Source: Deltaproteobacteria bacterium
GTDB taxonomy: Bacteria > Myxococcota_A > UBA9160 > UBA4427
NCBI GenBank assembly: GCA_019310975.1
Contig: JAFDDH010000001.1
Span: 1 to 64,000 of the forward strand
Direction: 5' to 3'
Length of the DNA stretch: 64,000 nt
The translations under genes were made by a program, and so were the position numbers. A model generated the notes under the pieces. The model was not told the DNA's origin, did no database searches, and worked only from the letters and a program-made list of their open reading frames with translations. This document shows positions 50,504 through 60,059 of this stretch, piece after piece (position 1 is the first letter of the stretch; each line of letters opens with the position of its first letter).

Positions 50504-51261
50504 CCGCCGGGACGCTCCACAGCCTGCTCGCGCGCGCGGCGGCGAGCATGTCGCCGCCGAATGCGGCGTGATCTGGCACGGACGGCACGCAGCGCCTGCG
50601 CGCCCTGCTGCTCGGATCCCAGGGCGCGCTCGAGCACGAAGGCTCGGGCCTCGGCCGGCACATCGAGGGTCGCGAGCGAGTGGTCGAGTCGGCCGAGGTC
50701 CTCGATCTGTCGGTGCGAACCCGGGCGGCACGCGCGCGCGCGCTGCCAGTCGATCAGAACCGGGCCATCCGGCCCGGCAATCACATTGCCGGGATGCAGA
50801 TCGCCGTGCGCCCAGCCCGCGGCGTGCAGGTCACGCACCACGTCGGCCAGTGCGGCCAGGTCCTCACGCCGGCCGGCGGGGTCCGCGCGCAGAAGCGCGT
50901 GGAGCGTCGGCCCCTCGACGAAGCTGGAGACGATCAGCGCGTCGCCGCCCTGGAGCCTCGCGAGGCCGAGTGGGGTCGGAGCGCGGACGCCGAGTGAGGC
51001 CAGCGCGCCCAGCGCGCGCCACTCGCGCTGCGGCGCAGCCACACCGAGGTGGAATTTTGCCGCTTCGCGCCAGGGATGCGGGCCGCTTCGCAGGTGGAAG
51101 AGCTTGAGCAGATGGTCGCTCTCGTGACGGCCGGCGACGCGCAGCAGGGTCCGCTGGCGGCTCGTCGCGACGAGCTCGCTGCGGTCGGGGTTGGCGAGGG
51201 CAGCCTCGATGTGTTCGTGCAGCGCCAAGCGGTCGTGCCGCCAGCGCAGGCGTGTGCTCAT
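50452..51261 (-). CDS. lipopolysaccharide/RIO-like kinase
   Basis: LHAAGWAHGDLHPGNVIAGPDGPVLIDWQRAR (HGDLHPGN / IDW catalytic motifs). Confidence 0.82.
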   Translation of the reverse strand: MSTRLRWRHDRLALHEHIEAALANPDRSELVATSRQRTLLRVAGRHESDHLLKLFHLRSGPHPWREAAKFHLGVAAPQREWRALGALASLGVRAPTPLGLARLQGGDALIVSSFVEGPTLHALLRADPAGRREDLAALADVVRDLHAAGWAHGDLHPGNVIAGPDGPVLIDWQRARACRPGSHRQIEDLGRLDHSLATLDVPAEARAFVLERALGSEQQGAQALRAVRARSRRIRRRHARRRAREQAVERPGGQPSSGNSRHSPSPTRS

Positions 51262-52427
51262 GGCCGAGCACCGGTGGTCGCGTCGGCCGATTGGCGTTCG
51301 TCGAGTACGCTTCGATACATCGCGCGCAGGCGGGCGACGTGGGTCCCCCAATCGTTCTGCTCGGCGATCTTGCGGGCGGACTCGCCGAGGCTTCGGCGGG
51401 TCGACGGATCGCGCAGGGCCTCGAGCGCCTCGGCGAATCCAGCCACGTCCTCGGCGTCCTCGACGACGCGTCCCGCCGGCGCGAGTAGCTCCATCGCCCC
51501 GTTGGCACGACTGCTGACCACGGGCAGGCCGCTGGCGGCCGCCTCCAGGCAGGCATTCGAAAAGGCGTCGTAGCGTGTGGGCAGGAGCAATCCGTCGGCA
51601 GCCGTGTAGACGATTGGCATGTCGGAGCGTGCGCCGAGGAAGCGCACACGTGCGTCGAGCCCGAGCTCGCGCGCACGTCGCCGCCACGGGGCCGGGTCGT
51701 CGCGCCCGGCGACCCAGAGCTCTGCCCCGGCGTCGCGGCATGCGGCGAGCGCCTCGAGCGCGGTGCCGAGCCCCTTGCGTCGCGCTCCGGAGCCCGCCAG
51801 CAGCCATATCGGACCCGCCCCCTTGGTGAGACTCTCGCGCAGCGTGCGTGCCGCTCGGCGGTGTGCGGTGGGGTGAAATCGCAGGCAGTCCACGCCATTG
51901 TGGATGACCCGCAGGCGGGCGGGCTCGAGCGCGAAGCGGGCCACGAGCTCGTCGCGCACGCCCTCACTCACGCACTGCACGATCAGGCGGTCGTCGGCGT
52001 AGAGGGCGCGCTCCGCATCGAGCAGGACGCGATGGCGAGGCGAGAGTGCGCGCCAGCGAGCGCCCCGGCTCCCGTACGTACGCAGCATGAAGTCGGCGTG
52101 ACTGCCCCCGCCGGCGCGGTGCACGCTCTGGCGGCGGACGCGCGTGAAGCCGTGGACGACGTCGAGCTTCGGCCCGAGCGTGCGCACGATCTCGTCCGCG
52201 CGCCGCGAAAAGAGCACGACGCGTCGTGGCTGCCAGGTGGTCGGAACGTGTATCCGATGGATATGAAGCCGATCCGCGGGCAGCAGACCGCGGGGCTGCG
52301 CGGCGACACGGGCAATCACGTGCACCGTGTCGCCGGCGGCCAACAGGCCGCGCACCACGTTCCAGGCCGCCTGTTCGACCCCACCGCCCGACGGCAGGAA
52401 GCGCTCGATGACGATCGCGATGCGCAT
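51258..52427 (-). CDS. glycosyltransferase family 4-like
   Basis: MRIAIVIERFLPSGGGVEQAAWNVVRGLLAAGDTVHV; PTRYDAFSNACLEAAASGLPVVSSRANGAMELL. Confidence 0.9.
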   Translation of the reverse strand: MRIAIVIERFLPSGGGVEQAAWNVVRGLLAAGDTVHVIARVAAQPRGLLPADRLHIHRIHVPTTWQPRRVVLFSRRADEIVRTLGPKLDVVHGFTRVRRQSVHRAGGGSHADFMLRTYGSRGARWRALSPRHRVLLDAERALYADDRLIVQCVSEGVRDELVARFALEPARLRVIHNGVDCLRFHPTAHRRAARTLRESLTKGAGPIWLLAGSGARRKGLGTALEALAACRDAGAELWVAGRDDPAPWRRRARELGLDARVRFLGARSDMPIVYTAADGLLLPTRYDAFSNACLEAAASGLPVVSSRANGAMELLAPAGRVVEDAEDVAGFAEALEALRDPSTRRSLGESARKIAEQNDWGTHVARLRAMYRSVLDERQSADATTGARP

Positions 52428-52453
52428 CGGCTCGGGCCGACCCCCAACCCCGG

Positions 52454-52765
52454 CTAGTCGGCGAGCGGGCTTCGCCGCCGCGCCGCCAGGCCGGCGAACG
52501 CCGCGCACAGACCGAAGCCGGCGGCGCTCGCGAACGGGCTCGCCTGAGCGGGTCGGCAGAACCCGGTCGGGCAGAATGCGCCCGGCTGTGCGGATCCGGG
52601 TTTGGCGGCTTCCGCAGCCGTGGCCCGAATCGGTGGTCCTGGGATCGCCGACCCGGTGCCGGGCGAAGCCGCCGCCGTCGCTGCGCCGGCCGCCAGCCCG
52701 AATCCGATGACCAGCGTGAGCCAGCCGCTTCGCAGCGGGGCGAGAATCGAGGCGTCGAGTCGCAT
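52454..52765 (-). CDS. small hypothetical exported protein with C-terminal TM/Arg tail
   Basis: N-terminal signal-like segment; C-terminus SPFASAAGFGLCAAFAGLAARRRSPLAD. Confidence 0.45.
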   Translation of the reverse strand: MRLDASILAPLRSGWLTLVIGFGLAAGAATAAASPGTGSAIPGPPIRATAAEAAKPGSAQPGAFCPTGFCRPAQASPFASAAGFGLCAAFAGLAARRRSPLAD

Positions 52766-52968
52766 GCCATGAGGATATCCCGCTCGCTCGCCACGGTCAT
52801 CCCTGCGTGTTATTGCCGTTTGACTGCCGCAGCGCTTCCTACCTATATTCGCCGCGCCGATTCACCACGCCCCTACGCCCATAGAGGAGGGCTGGAAGCT
52901 CGGCCCGTCCTCGCCCTGGGCTCATGTGCGCCCAGAACTCGTCTTCGATTCGAGCATCCAGAGATCCA

Positions 52969-53616
52969 ATGCCCGACTCCACGCGTGACCGCGCTCACCA
53001 GGGCCGTGACAAGCGCGGCCTGATCCTGGAGTCCGCCATCAAGGTCTTCGCCCGTACGGGCTATCACGGCTCGCGCGTGTCGGATATCGCTCGCGAGGCG
53101 GGCATCGCCTATGGGCTCGTCTACCACTATTTCAAGAACAAAGAGGAGATCCTCGAAACGATCTTCGAGGAGCAGTGGTCGGGCTTCCTGGGCGCGGTGG
53201 ACGCCATCGCGGACGGCAGCAGCGCCACCGAGGACAAGCTGCTCTCCATCGCGGGGCTGATCCTCAATGCGTACCGGGTGCGCACGGACTGGGTGAAGGT
53301 GCTCGTCTTCGAGATCCAGCGCTCGCCGCGCTTCCGCAATCCGGATCAGATTCGCGCGATCAGCCGGCTCTTCCAGATCGTGGCACGCATCCTGCGCGAT
53401 GGGCAGAAGGCCGGTGAGCTACGCGACGATCTCGACCCGGACATCGCCTGCTACGTCTTCATCGGTGGGCTCGACATCGTCGTCACGAGTCGAGTCCTCG
53501 AGCTGATCGAGATCGAGCCGGGCACGCCCGACGAAGCGCAGTACCATCTGAAGGTGGCGCGTACGATGGTGGACCTCTTCCTGAACGGCATCCGCAACCC
53601 AGAGGGCGATTCGTGA
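52969..53616 (+). CDS. TetR family transcriptional regulator
   Basis: RGLILESAIKVFARTGYHGSRVSDIAREAGIAYGLVYHYFKNKEEIL helix-turn-helix. Confidence 0.92.
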   Translation: MPDSTRDRAHQGRDKRGLILESAIKVFARTGYHGSRVSDIAREAGIAYGLVYHYFKNKEEILETIFEEQWSGFLGAVDAIADGSSATEDKLLSIAGLILNAYRVRTDWVKVLVFEIQRSPRFRNPDQIRAISRLFQIVARILRDGQKAGELRDDLDPDIACYVFIGGLDIVVTSRVLELIEIEPGTPDEAQYHLKVARTMVDLFLNGIRNPEGDS

Positions 53617-54410
53617 GCGCAGGGATCGAGGTCACAGAAACTCCCGCAATCGAGGTCGAGGGCCTCTGCAAGCGCTATGGCGACTTCGAGGCCGTGCACG
53701 GGCTCCACTTCCGGGTCGCGCCCGGTGAGGTGGTGGGCTTGCTCGGCCCCAATGCTGCGGGCAAGACCACCACGATGCGTATGCTGACGGGCTTCATTCC
53801 GCCCTCTGACGGTCGCGTTCTGATCGCCGGTCACGACGTCCTGACCGATCCACTGGGCGCACGGGCCGCGGTGGGCTACCTGCCCGAGAGCCCGCCCCTC
53901 TATCCGGAGATGACGGTGCGCGCGTACGTCTCCTTCGTGGCGTCCATCAAGGACGTGCCGCGCCGCGAGCGGGCCGACGCGGTCGAGCGGGCGATCGCGC
54001 GCTGCGGGCTCAGCGAGGTGAGCCGCCGCGTGATCGGTCAGCTCTCGAAGGGCTATCGCCAGCGCGTCGGTCTCGCCCAGGCCATCGTCCACGAGCCCGA
54101 GGTGCTCGTGCTCGACGAGCCGACCGTCGGGCTCGATCCGATCCAGATCCGCGAGATCCGTGGACTCATCGCCGAGCTCGCCTCGCCGGAGCACGGTCGC
54201 GGCCGGCAGAGCGTCATCCTCTCGACCCATATCCTGAACGAGGTCGAGGCCATCTGTCAGCGAGTCATGATGATCCATCACGGGCGCATGGTGATCGATC
54301 AGCCGCTCGCCGAGCTCACAGCGGGCGGTCAGCGCCTCGAGGAGGTCTTCGCGCACATCACCTCACGCGACGACGCCCCTTCCCCCGTTGATGCCGAGGC
54401 GTCTCCTTGA
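53613..54410 (+). CDS. ABC transporter ATPase (GldA-like)
   Basis: GLLGPNAAGKTTTMRMLTGF; LSKGYRQRVGLAQAIVHEPEVLVLDEPTVGLDP. Confidence 0.93.
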   Translation: MSAGIEVTETPAIEVEGLCKRYGDFEAVHGLHFRVAPGEVVGLLGPNAAGKTTTMRMLTGFIPPSDGRVLIAGHDVLTDPLGARAAVGYLPESPPLYPEMTVRAYVSFVASIKDVPRRERADAVERAIARCGLSEVSRRVIGQLSKGYRQRVGLAQAIVHEPEVLVLDEPTVGLDPIQIREIRGLIAELASPEHGRGRQSVILSTHILNEVEAICQRVMMIHHGRMVIDQPLAELTAGGQRLEEVFAHITSRDDAPSPVDAEASP

Positions 54411-55207
54411 GACATGTCGCCGCCATCGCGGGCCGGGAGTTCCGTTCGTTCTTCGTCTCGCCGGTCGCGTTCGTGGTGTTGACGCTCTGGTCCGTGCTCG
54501 CCGGGACGTTCTTCCTCTCGACGCTCTTCGACTTCCAGCAGCGTGTTCTGCTCGCCCAACAGTTCCAGCAGGTCGACCAGCTCGCCCAGATGAATCTGAA
54601 CGACTCGCTGGTGTCGCCCTTTCTGGGCGCCATGTGGTTCGTGATGCTCTTTCTGCTGCCGGCCGTCACGATGGGACTCTTTGCGAACGACAAGGCGAAT
54701 GGCACCGACGAGCTGCTCTTGACCAGCCCGCTCACGGTCTGGGAGATCGTGTTCGGCAAGTTCGCGGCCGCCGCCGGCTTCGCGCTGGTCATGGTCGCCA
54801 TCGCTGCGTTCTATCCCGGGCTGCTCTTCTACTTTGGCGAGCCGGATGTGGGCAAGACACTGGCCGGGCTACTCGGGCTAATGCTCGTGAGCTTCGCCTA
54901 CGTGGCGGTGGGGGCATTTGCATCGTCGCTCACGCAAAATCAACTCATCGCGTTCATCGTTGGGCTCGTTCTGATATTGGTGATGGGCGTCATGCTGCCC
55001 TTCCTCGTCGATATCGCATTCTCGGGAGCGGGTGTGCCGGCCGCGGACGCAATCGGTGGACTGATGCGTTGGGTGGCCACGGGCTACCACTTCGAACATC
55101 TGATCTCCGGCGAAATAGACACTGCCGATCTCGCCTATTTCGTCGTCGCAATCGGGGTCTTCCTCACGCTCTCGAAGGCCGTCGTGGAGTCCAGTCGATG
55201 GCGCTAG
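54407..55207 (+). CDS. ABC-2 type permease (GldF-like)
   Basis: Six hydrophobic segments; NGTDELLLTSPLTVWEIVFGKF. Confidence 0.88.
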   Translation: MRHVAAIAGREFRSFFVSPVAFVVLTLWSVLAGTFFLSTLFDFQQRVLLAQQFQQVDQLAQMNLNDSLVSPFLGAMWFVMLFLLPAVTMGLFANDKANGTDELLLTSPLTVWEIVFGKFAAAAGFALVMVAIAAFYPGLLFYFGEPDVGKTLAGLLGLMLVSFAYVAVGAFASSLTQNQLIAFIVGLVLILVMGVMLPFLVDIAFSGAGVPAADAIGGLMRWVATGYHFEHLISGEIDTADLAYFVVAIGVFLTLSKAVVESSRWR

Positions 55208-55223
55208 CCAAGGGAGATGCACT

Positions 55224-56804
55224 GTGAGGGGGCTTGGCTCACTGCTCGGTGGGCTCGGCCTGGTGGCCGTCGGATTCGGGCTGCTCTCGGCGCTGCTTGC
55301 CATCTTTCAGCCGATCACCGACCTGGTCTGGGTGATCGGCAACCTCGTCCTGGGTGTGGTGCTGCTCTCGGCGGCGCTCTTCGTCAGCTTCGACCGCGTG
55401 CGGCAGCGCCTGCACTCGGGTGAGGCGCGCCGGGTCGGCAAGTACGGTACGAGCGCACTGCTCTCGACGCTCTTGATCATCGCCCTTCTCGGCATGTTCG
55501 GCTTCCTGACGAATCGTCACTCGAAGCGCTGGGACTGGACCGAAGGGCAGGTCAACACGCTCTCGGACCAGACACTCGATCTGTTGCAGCGTCTCGAAGC
55601 GGACGTCGTGATCCGTGCGTTCTTCCTGGAGGGTGAGGCCCCGGCGGTCGCCGCGCTACTCGATCGCTACGCGCATATGGGCGAACGCATCGAGCTGGTA
55701 TACGTCGACCCCAACTCGGTGCCGATTCTGATCGAGGACCTACGGCTCGATCCCGATGCGCTCGCCAAGGGGCTGGTGCGCGTGGAGCAGGGCGACGCCG
55801 GCATCGAGGTCACGGATCTGACGGAGTCGGGTATCACGAACGGGCTGCTCAGGCTGATACGCTCGAGCGAAAAGAAGGTCTACTTCCTGAGCGGCCATAA
55901 CGAAAGGCCGATTGCCGATACCGACGGCCGTCCCGCCAGTGGCAAGGAGAGCATGGGGCGCGCCGCCGAGGCGCTGCGCAACGAGACCTACGCGGTGGAG
56001 AGTCTCTCGCTGTCGACGCTCGGCGAGATTCCGGAGGACGCCGACGCAGTCATCGTAGCCGGGCCAACCCAGCCCTACTTCGATCACGAGCAGGAGGCGC
56101 TGCGACGCTACCTGGAAGGCGGCGGAGCACTCTTCGTGATGATCGATCCGCGCGCGCACACGAATCTGCATCCGCTGATCGAGTCCTGGGGGGTGCTGCT
56201 CGGTGACGACGTCGTGGTCGACGAGGTCCGGGCCATATTCAACAAGGCGACGATGCCGCTGGCGGCGGGCTATGCGCCGGATCATCCGATCACGGTCGAC
56301 CTGAGCGAGACCACGGTCTTCCCCATGGTGCGCAGCGTGATGGTCGCGCAGAATGGACCTGGCGATTTCGAGCCCATCGTACAGACCGGTGCCGAGTCGT
56401 GGGCGGAGCGCGACCTCGACGGCTGGCGCGAGAGCGGACGCGCCGAGCTCGGGGAAGGCGATTTCGAGGGTCCGGTCCCGATTGCCGTGGCGGGAACGCT
56501 CGGTGTGGCCGGAGAGCCCGCGCTGGCGCCACGACTGGTCGTCGTCGGGGACTCTGACTTCGCAAGCAATGAGTTCCTCGAGGCCTACCGCAACCGCGAC
56601 TTCTTCGTGAATAGCGTCAACTGGCTCGTCGGGGACGTGGAGCAGATCGGCATCCGGCCCCGACTCTCACGTGCCTCGCGCTTCGAGCTCGACAGTGGGC
56701 AATTCCGCTTCGTCATATACCTCTCTCTCTTCATCCTGCCGGAGGCCATCGCGGTGCTGGGCGTCGTGACCTGGTGGCTGCGCCGCGGCCGTGCGGAGCT
56801 CTGA
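55224..56804 (+). CDS. GldG-like ABC-associated auxiliary protein
   Basis: N- and C-terminal TM segments; DQTLDLLQRLEADVVIRAFF; YLEGGGALFVMIDP; LVVVGDSDFASNEFL. Confidence 0.85.
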   Translation: MRGLGSLLGGLGLVAVGFGLLSALLAIFQPITDLVWVIGNLVLGVVLLSAALFVSFDRVRQRLHSGEARRVGKYGTSALLSTLLIIALLGMFGFLTNRHSKRWDWTEGQVNTLSDQTLDLLQRLEADVVIRAFFLEGEAPAVAALLDRYAHMGERIELVYVDPNSVPILIEDLRLDPDALAKGLVRVEQGDAGIEVTDLTESGITNGLLRLIRSSEKKVYFLSGHNERPIADTDGRPASGKESMGRAAEALRNETYAVESLSLSTLGEIPEDADAVIVAGPTQPYFDHEQEALRRYLEGGGALFVMIDPRAHTNLHPLIESWGVLLGDDVVVDEVRAIFNKATMPLAAGYAPDHPITVDLSETTVFPMVRSVMVAQNGPGDFEPIVQTGAESWAERDLDGWRESGRAELGEGDFEGPVPIAVAGTLGVAGEPALAPRLVVVGDSDFASNEFLEAYRNRDFFVNSVNWLVGDVEQIGIRPRLSRASRFELDSGQFRFVIYLSLFILPEAIAVLGVVTWWLRRGRAEL

Positions 56805-56807
56805 CGC

Positions 56808-58298
56808 GTGAGCCCGCGCAACACCGTGCTTCTCTTCCTGGCCGCACTGCTGCTCGGCGGCTTCATCTATCTCTATGAGACGTCGGAAGAGCAGAGCGGC
56901 GAGACGCAGGAGGAGCCGGCGGGCCTGGTCTTCCCCCTGCTGGAGGCCGACGACATCGAGCACATCAGGATGACGACGAGCGACGGAGAGATCGCCGATC
57001 TCGAGCGAGATGGGGAGGGCTGGCAGCTGATCGAGCCGCTGCACTTCCCGGCGGACGACGTGACCGTCGAGGGCATCGCGAGCCAGCTGGCGCAGATGGA
57101 AATTGCGGGCATCGTGCAGAGCGACGCGCCTGCCTCCGACTTTGGTCTCGCCGGCGAGGCGTTGGTCTTCCGCTTCCGGGTGGCGAGCCGCGAGGGCGGG
57201 CTGCGCGTCGGCCGCACGACGCCGGTGGGATCGAATACCTATGTGGCCCGGGTGGACGAGGAGGAGGTCTTCTACGTCGCCACATGGCGGATCAACGCGC
57301 TGCGCAAGACGTTGACCGAGCTGCGCAACCGCCAGGTACTCGAATTCGACAGTGCAAGAGTCGACCGCATCAGTGTGAGCTGGCCCGGCGCCCGTATCGA
57401 GCTCGAGTCCCTCGGTGATGAATGGTGGATGATTTTTCCGGTGCGCGAGCGCGCCGACGTCCGCACGGTCGAGACGATGCTCTCGGATCTCTCCTTCTTG
57501 CGAGCGGATGATTTCGTAGACGCCATCGCCTCCACCCCAGAAGAGCTCGGGCTTGACGTGCCAACACTTCACGTGGTGCTGCACGGTGAATCAGAAGCCG
57601 GCGAGCCGTGGACGAGCGGGCTGATGCTCGGCCAGGTGATCGAGGGGCGCCGGGTCGCGCGCGGTACGCGCGGTGCGCTCTTCACCATCGCGCCTGAGCG
57701 GCTCGACGACTTCCCACGTGAGCTCATCGCATGGCGGGTCAAGGAGCTCTCGCGCTTCGCCGTGGCGGATGCGCGCTCATTCGATCTGACCTTCCGAACA
57801 AAAATGGGCGAGGGCGCGGACGAGACGAGGACGATCCACGGCGAGCTGCATGCGGGTGAGTGGACGATCGCGCCCGAGCCCATGGACCAGCGCCAGGCGC
57901 GTAAGCTCGTGTACGCGCTCTCGCAGCTCGAGGCTGTGGAGATCGTCGCCGAGGATATGGGTGACGCCGAGCGCGAGGCGCTCGGACTCGCGCCCCCCCG
58001 GCTCTCCGTGCGTGTGATGGGGGAGGGCGACACGCTTCTCTCGGAGATCGGCCTCGGCGCGACCTCTCCCGGCCGCGGCCCGTTCGCCCTTCGATCGGAA
58101 AGCTCCGTCATCTACCGCATCGCCGAGGAGGACGGCCGCGCGCTGCCCTCCGACTGGTCCGACTTCGAAGCGCGCTTTCGCCCCAGAGCGGATGTGCAGG
58201 GCGGGATCGAGGGCCCACTCGCCGACCCCTCCGATGATGCGGCCGAGGGCCTCGATGACGACGGTCCGTTGGAGGAGACGCCGGTGCCCGCGCCCTGA
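56808..58298 (+). CDS. DUF4340 family protein
   Basis: Single N-terminal TM; DDIEHIRMTTSDGEIADLERDGEGWQLIEPLHFPADDVTVEGIASQLAQME. Confidence 0.8.
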   Translation: MSPRNTVLLFLAALLLGGFIYLYETSEEQSGETQEEPAGLVFPLLEADDIEHIRMTTSDGEIADLERDGEGWQLIEPLHFPADDVTVEGIASQLAQMEIAGIVQSDAPASDFGLAGEALVFRFRVASREGGLRVGRTTPVGSNTYVARVDEEEVFYVATWRINALRKTLTELRNRQVLEFDSARVDRISVSWPGARIELESLGDEWWMIFPVRERADVRTVETMLSDLSFLRADDFVDAIASTPEELGLDVPTLHVVLHGESEAGEPWTSGLMLGQVIEGRRVARGTRGALFTIAPERLDDFPRELIAWRVKELSRFAVADARSFDLTFRTKMGEGADETRTIHGELHAGEWTIAPEPMDQRQARKLVYALSQLEAVEIVAEDMGDAEREALGLAPPRLSVRVMGEGDTLLSEIGLGATSPGRGPFALRSESSVIYRIAEEDGRALPSDWSDFEARFRPRADVQGGIEGPLADPSDDAAEGLDDDGPLEETPVPAP

Positions 58299-58395
58299 TC
58301 GGGGCGTATGCGACATCCCGCCGGCCTCCTCTACACTGGCCCGTCGCCCGTCGCCCATCGCCCACGCCCTTTGGGCGGGGCCCGGAGGAGTTCGC

Positions 58396-59229
58396 ATGGG
58401 ATATCGCTGCTTCGAGGTAGAGGAGGCCGGGGGTGTCGCGCACCTGCGCATGTGCCGTCCCGAGGAGCTCAACACACTCGTCGAAGAGTTCTGGAGCGAG
58501 CTGCCGGAGATCGTCGAGGGCTTCGATGCGCAGGGCAATGTGCGCGCCGTGGTGGTCTCATCCACCGGCCGCCACTTTACCGCCGGTCTCGATCTGGGTG
58601 TGCTGGCTTCGGGCACCGTCGATCGGGATGCCGAGATCGGGCGTGCCCGCGCAAACCTGCGCATGCTCACCCTCGCGCTGCAGGAGACCTTTTCCTCGCT
58701 CGAGCGAGCGCGCATGCCCGTGCTCGCTGCCGTGCAGGGCGGCTGCGTGGGCGGGGGCCTCGACTTCATCACGGCCTGCGATATGCGCTACTGCACGGCC
58801 GACGCGTTCTTCTGTGTGCAGGAGATCAACATCGGCATCACGGCGGACGTGGGCACACTGCAGCGACTGCCGAAGATCATTCCGGAGGGCATTGCGCGCG
58901 AGATGGCCTACACGGGTCGCCGGCTTTCGGCGCAGCGTGCGCTCGAAGTTGGCCTGGTGAATGCCGTCTACGACGATCACGAGGCCATGCTGACAGACGT
59001 GCTCGCGATGGCCCGCGAGATCGCGGAGCGATCGCCACTGGCGATGTGGGGCAGCAAGGAGATGCTGAACTACGTGCGCGACCACAGCGTCGCCGACGGC
59101 CTCAACCTCATCGCCACCTGGCAGAGCGGGATGTTTCAGCCCGGCGAGGTGATGGAGGCCATGAGCGCGAAGCAGGAAAAACGCGCCCCCAGCTTTCCCG
59201 ACCTCCTGCCCAAGCCGAAGGGGCTCTAG
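58396..59229 (+). CDS. enoyl-CoA hydratase/isomerase family protein
   Basis: STGRHFTAGLDLGVL; QGGCVGGGLDFITACDMRYCTADAFFCVQEINIGITADVGTLQRLPKII. Confidence 0.93.
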   Translation: MGYRCFEVEEAGGVAHLRMCRPEELNTLVEEFWSELPEIVEGFDAQGNVRAVVVSSTGRHFTAGLDLGVLASGTVDRDAEIGRARANLRMLTLALQETFSSLERARMPVLAAVQGGCVGGGLDFITACDMRYCTADAFFCVQEINIGITADVGTLQRLPKIIPEGIAREMAYTGRRLSAQRALEVGLVNAVYDDHEAMLTDVLAMAREIAERSPLAMWGSKEMLNYVRDHSVADGLNLIATWQSGMFQPGEVMEAMSAKQEKRAPSFPDLLPKPKGL

Positions 59230-59250
59230 CCCGGATTATTATCCGGGCTA
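59227..59250. terminator. bidirectional hairpin (TAGCCCGGAT-TATT-ATCCGGGCTA)
   Basis: Perfect 10-bp inverted repeat with 4-nt loop between convergent genes; ends coincide with both stop codons. Confidence 0.7.
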
Positions 59251-60051
59251 GCCCCGGGTATGCGACAGAATGGCGTCATGGACGTGCCCGTTGCTGGCGA
59301 CGACCTCGGCGCCCGAGCGCGGTGCGGGGCCTCCGTCCGTGCTCGTGACACGCCCGCCCGCCTCCTCGACCATCAGAATGCCAGCGGCCACGTCCCAGGC
59401 ATGCAGCTTGAGCTCCCAGTAGGCCTCGAGGCGGCCCGAGGCCACGTAGCAGAGGTCGAGGGCGGCGCTTCCGTCGCGGCGCAGGCCGCGCGCGGCCTTG
59501 AGGACGCGGGCAAAGCGCGCCAGGTTGTCCTGTGTGCTGTCGTGGACGTCGTACGCAAAGCCCGTCGCCACCAGCGCCTGGCCGAGATCGGTCTGGGTCG
59601 ACACACGCAGCCGCCGGTGGCCGAGCCAGGCACCCGCAGCGTGCACGCAGTGGAAGAGCTCGTCGAGCAGCGGGTCATAGACCACTCCGATCCTGCGCTC
59701 GCCTTCGTGCTCGACGCCAATCGAAACGCAGAAGCGCGGAAATCCGTGGGCGTAGTTGGTGGTGCCGTCGAGCGGGTCGATGATCCAGCGCCAGTCGCTC
59801 CGGCTGTGGTTCTCGCCGCCGCCCTCCTCGGCCAGGATTGCGTCGCCGGGCCGCACGGCCTCGATACCCGACACGATCAACGCCTCGCACTCGTGGTCGA
59901 CCTGGGTCACGAGGTCGATGCTCGCACTCTTGGTGCGCACGTCGAGCTCGGTCTCGTAGTGCTCGCGCTGCACCGCACCCGCGCGCCGCGCAAGATCGAC
60001 GGCCAGCTGGTAGGCGCTTCGAAGCTCCGGAGCGATCGAGTCCAGATCCAT
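59248..60051 (-). CDS. inositol monophosphatase family protein
   Basis: AILAEEGGGENHSRSDWRWIIDPLDGTTNYAHGFP; WDVAAGILMVEEAGG. Confidence 0.94.
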   Translation of the reverse strand: MDLDSIAPELRSAYQLAVDLARRAGAVQREHYETELDVRTKSASIDLVTQVDHECEALIVSGIEAVRPGDAILAEEGGGENHSRSDWRWIIDPLDGTTNYAHGFPRFCVSIGVEHEGERRIGVVYDPLLDELFHCVHAAGAWLGHRRLRVSTQTDLGQALVATGFAYDVHDSTQDNLARFARVLKAARGLRRDGSAALDLCYVASGRLEAYWELKLHAWDVAAGILMVEEAGGRVTSTDGGPAPRSGAEVVASNGHVHDAILSHTRG

Positions 60052-60059
60052 ATTCCGTC

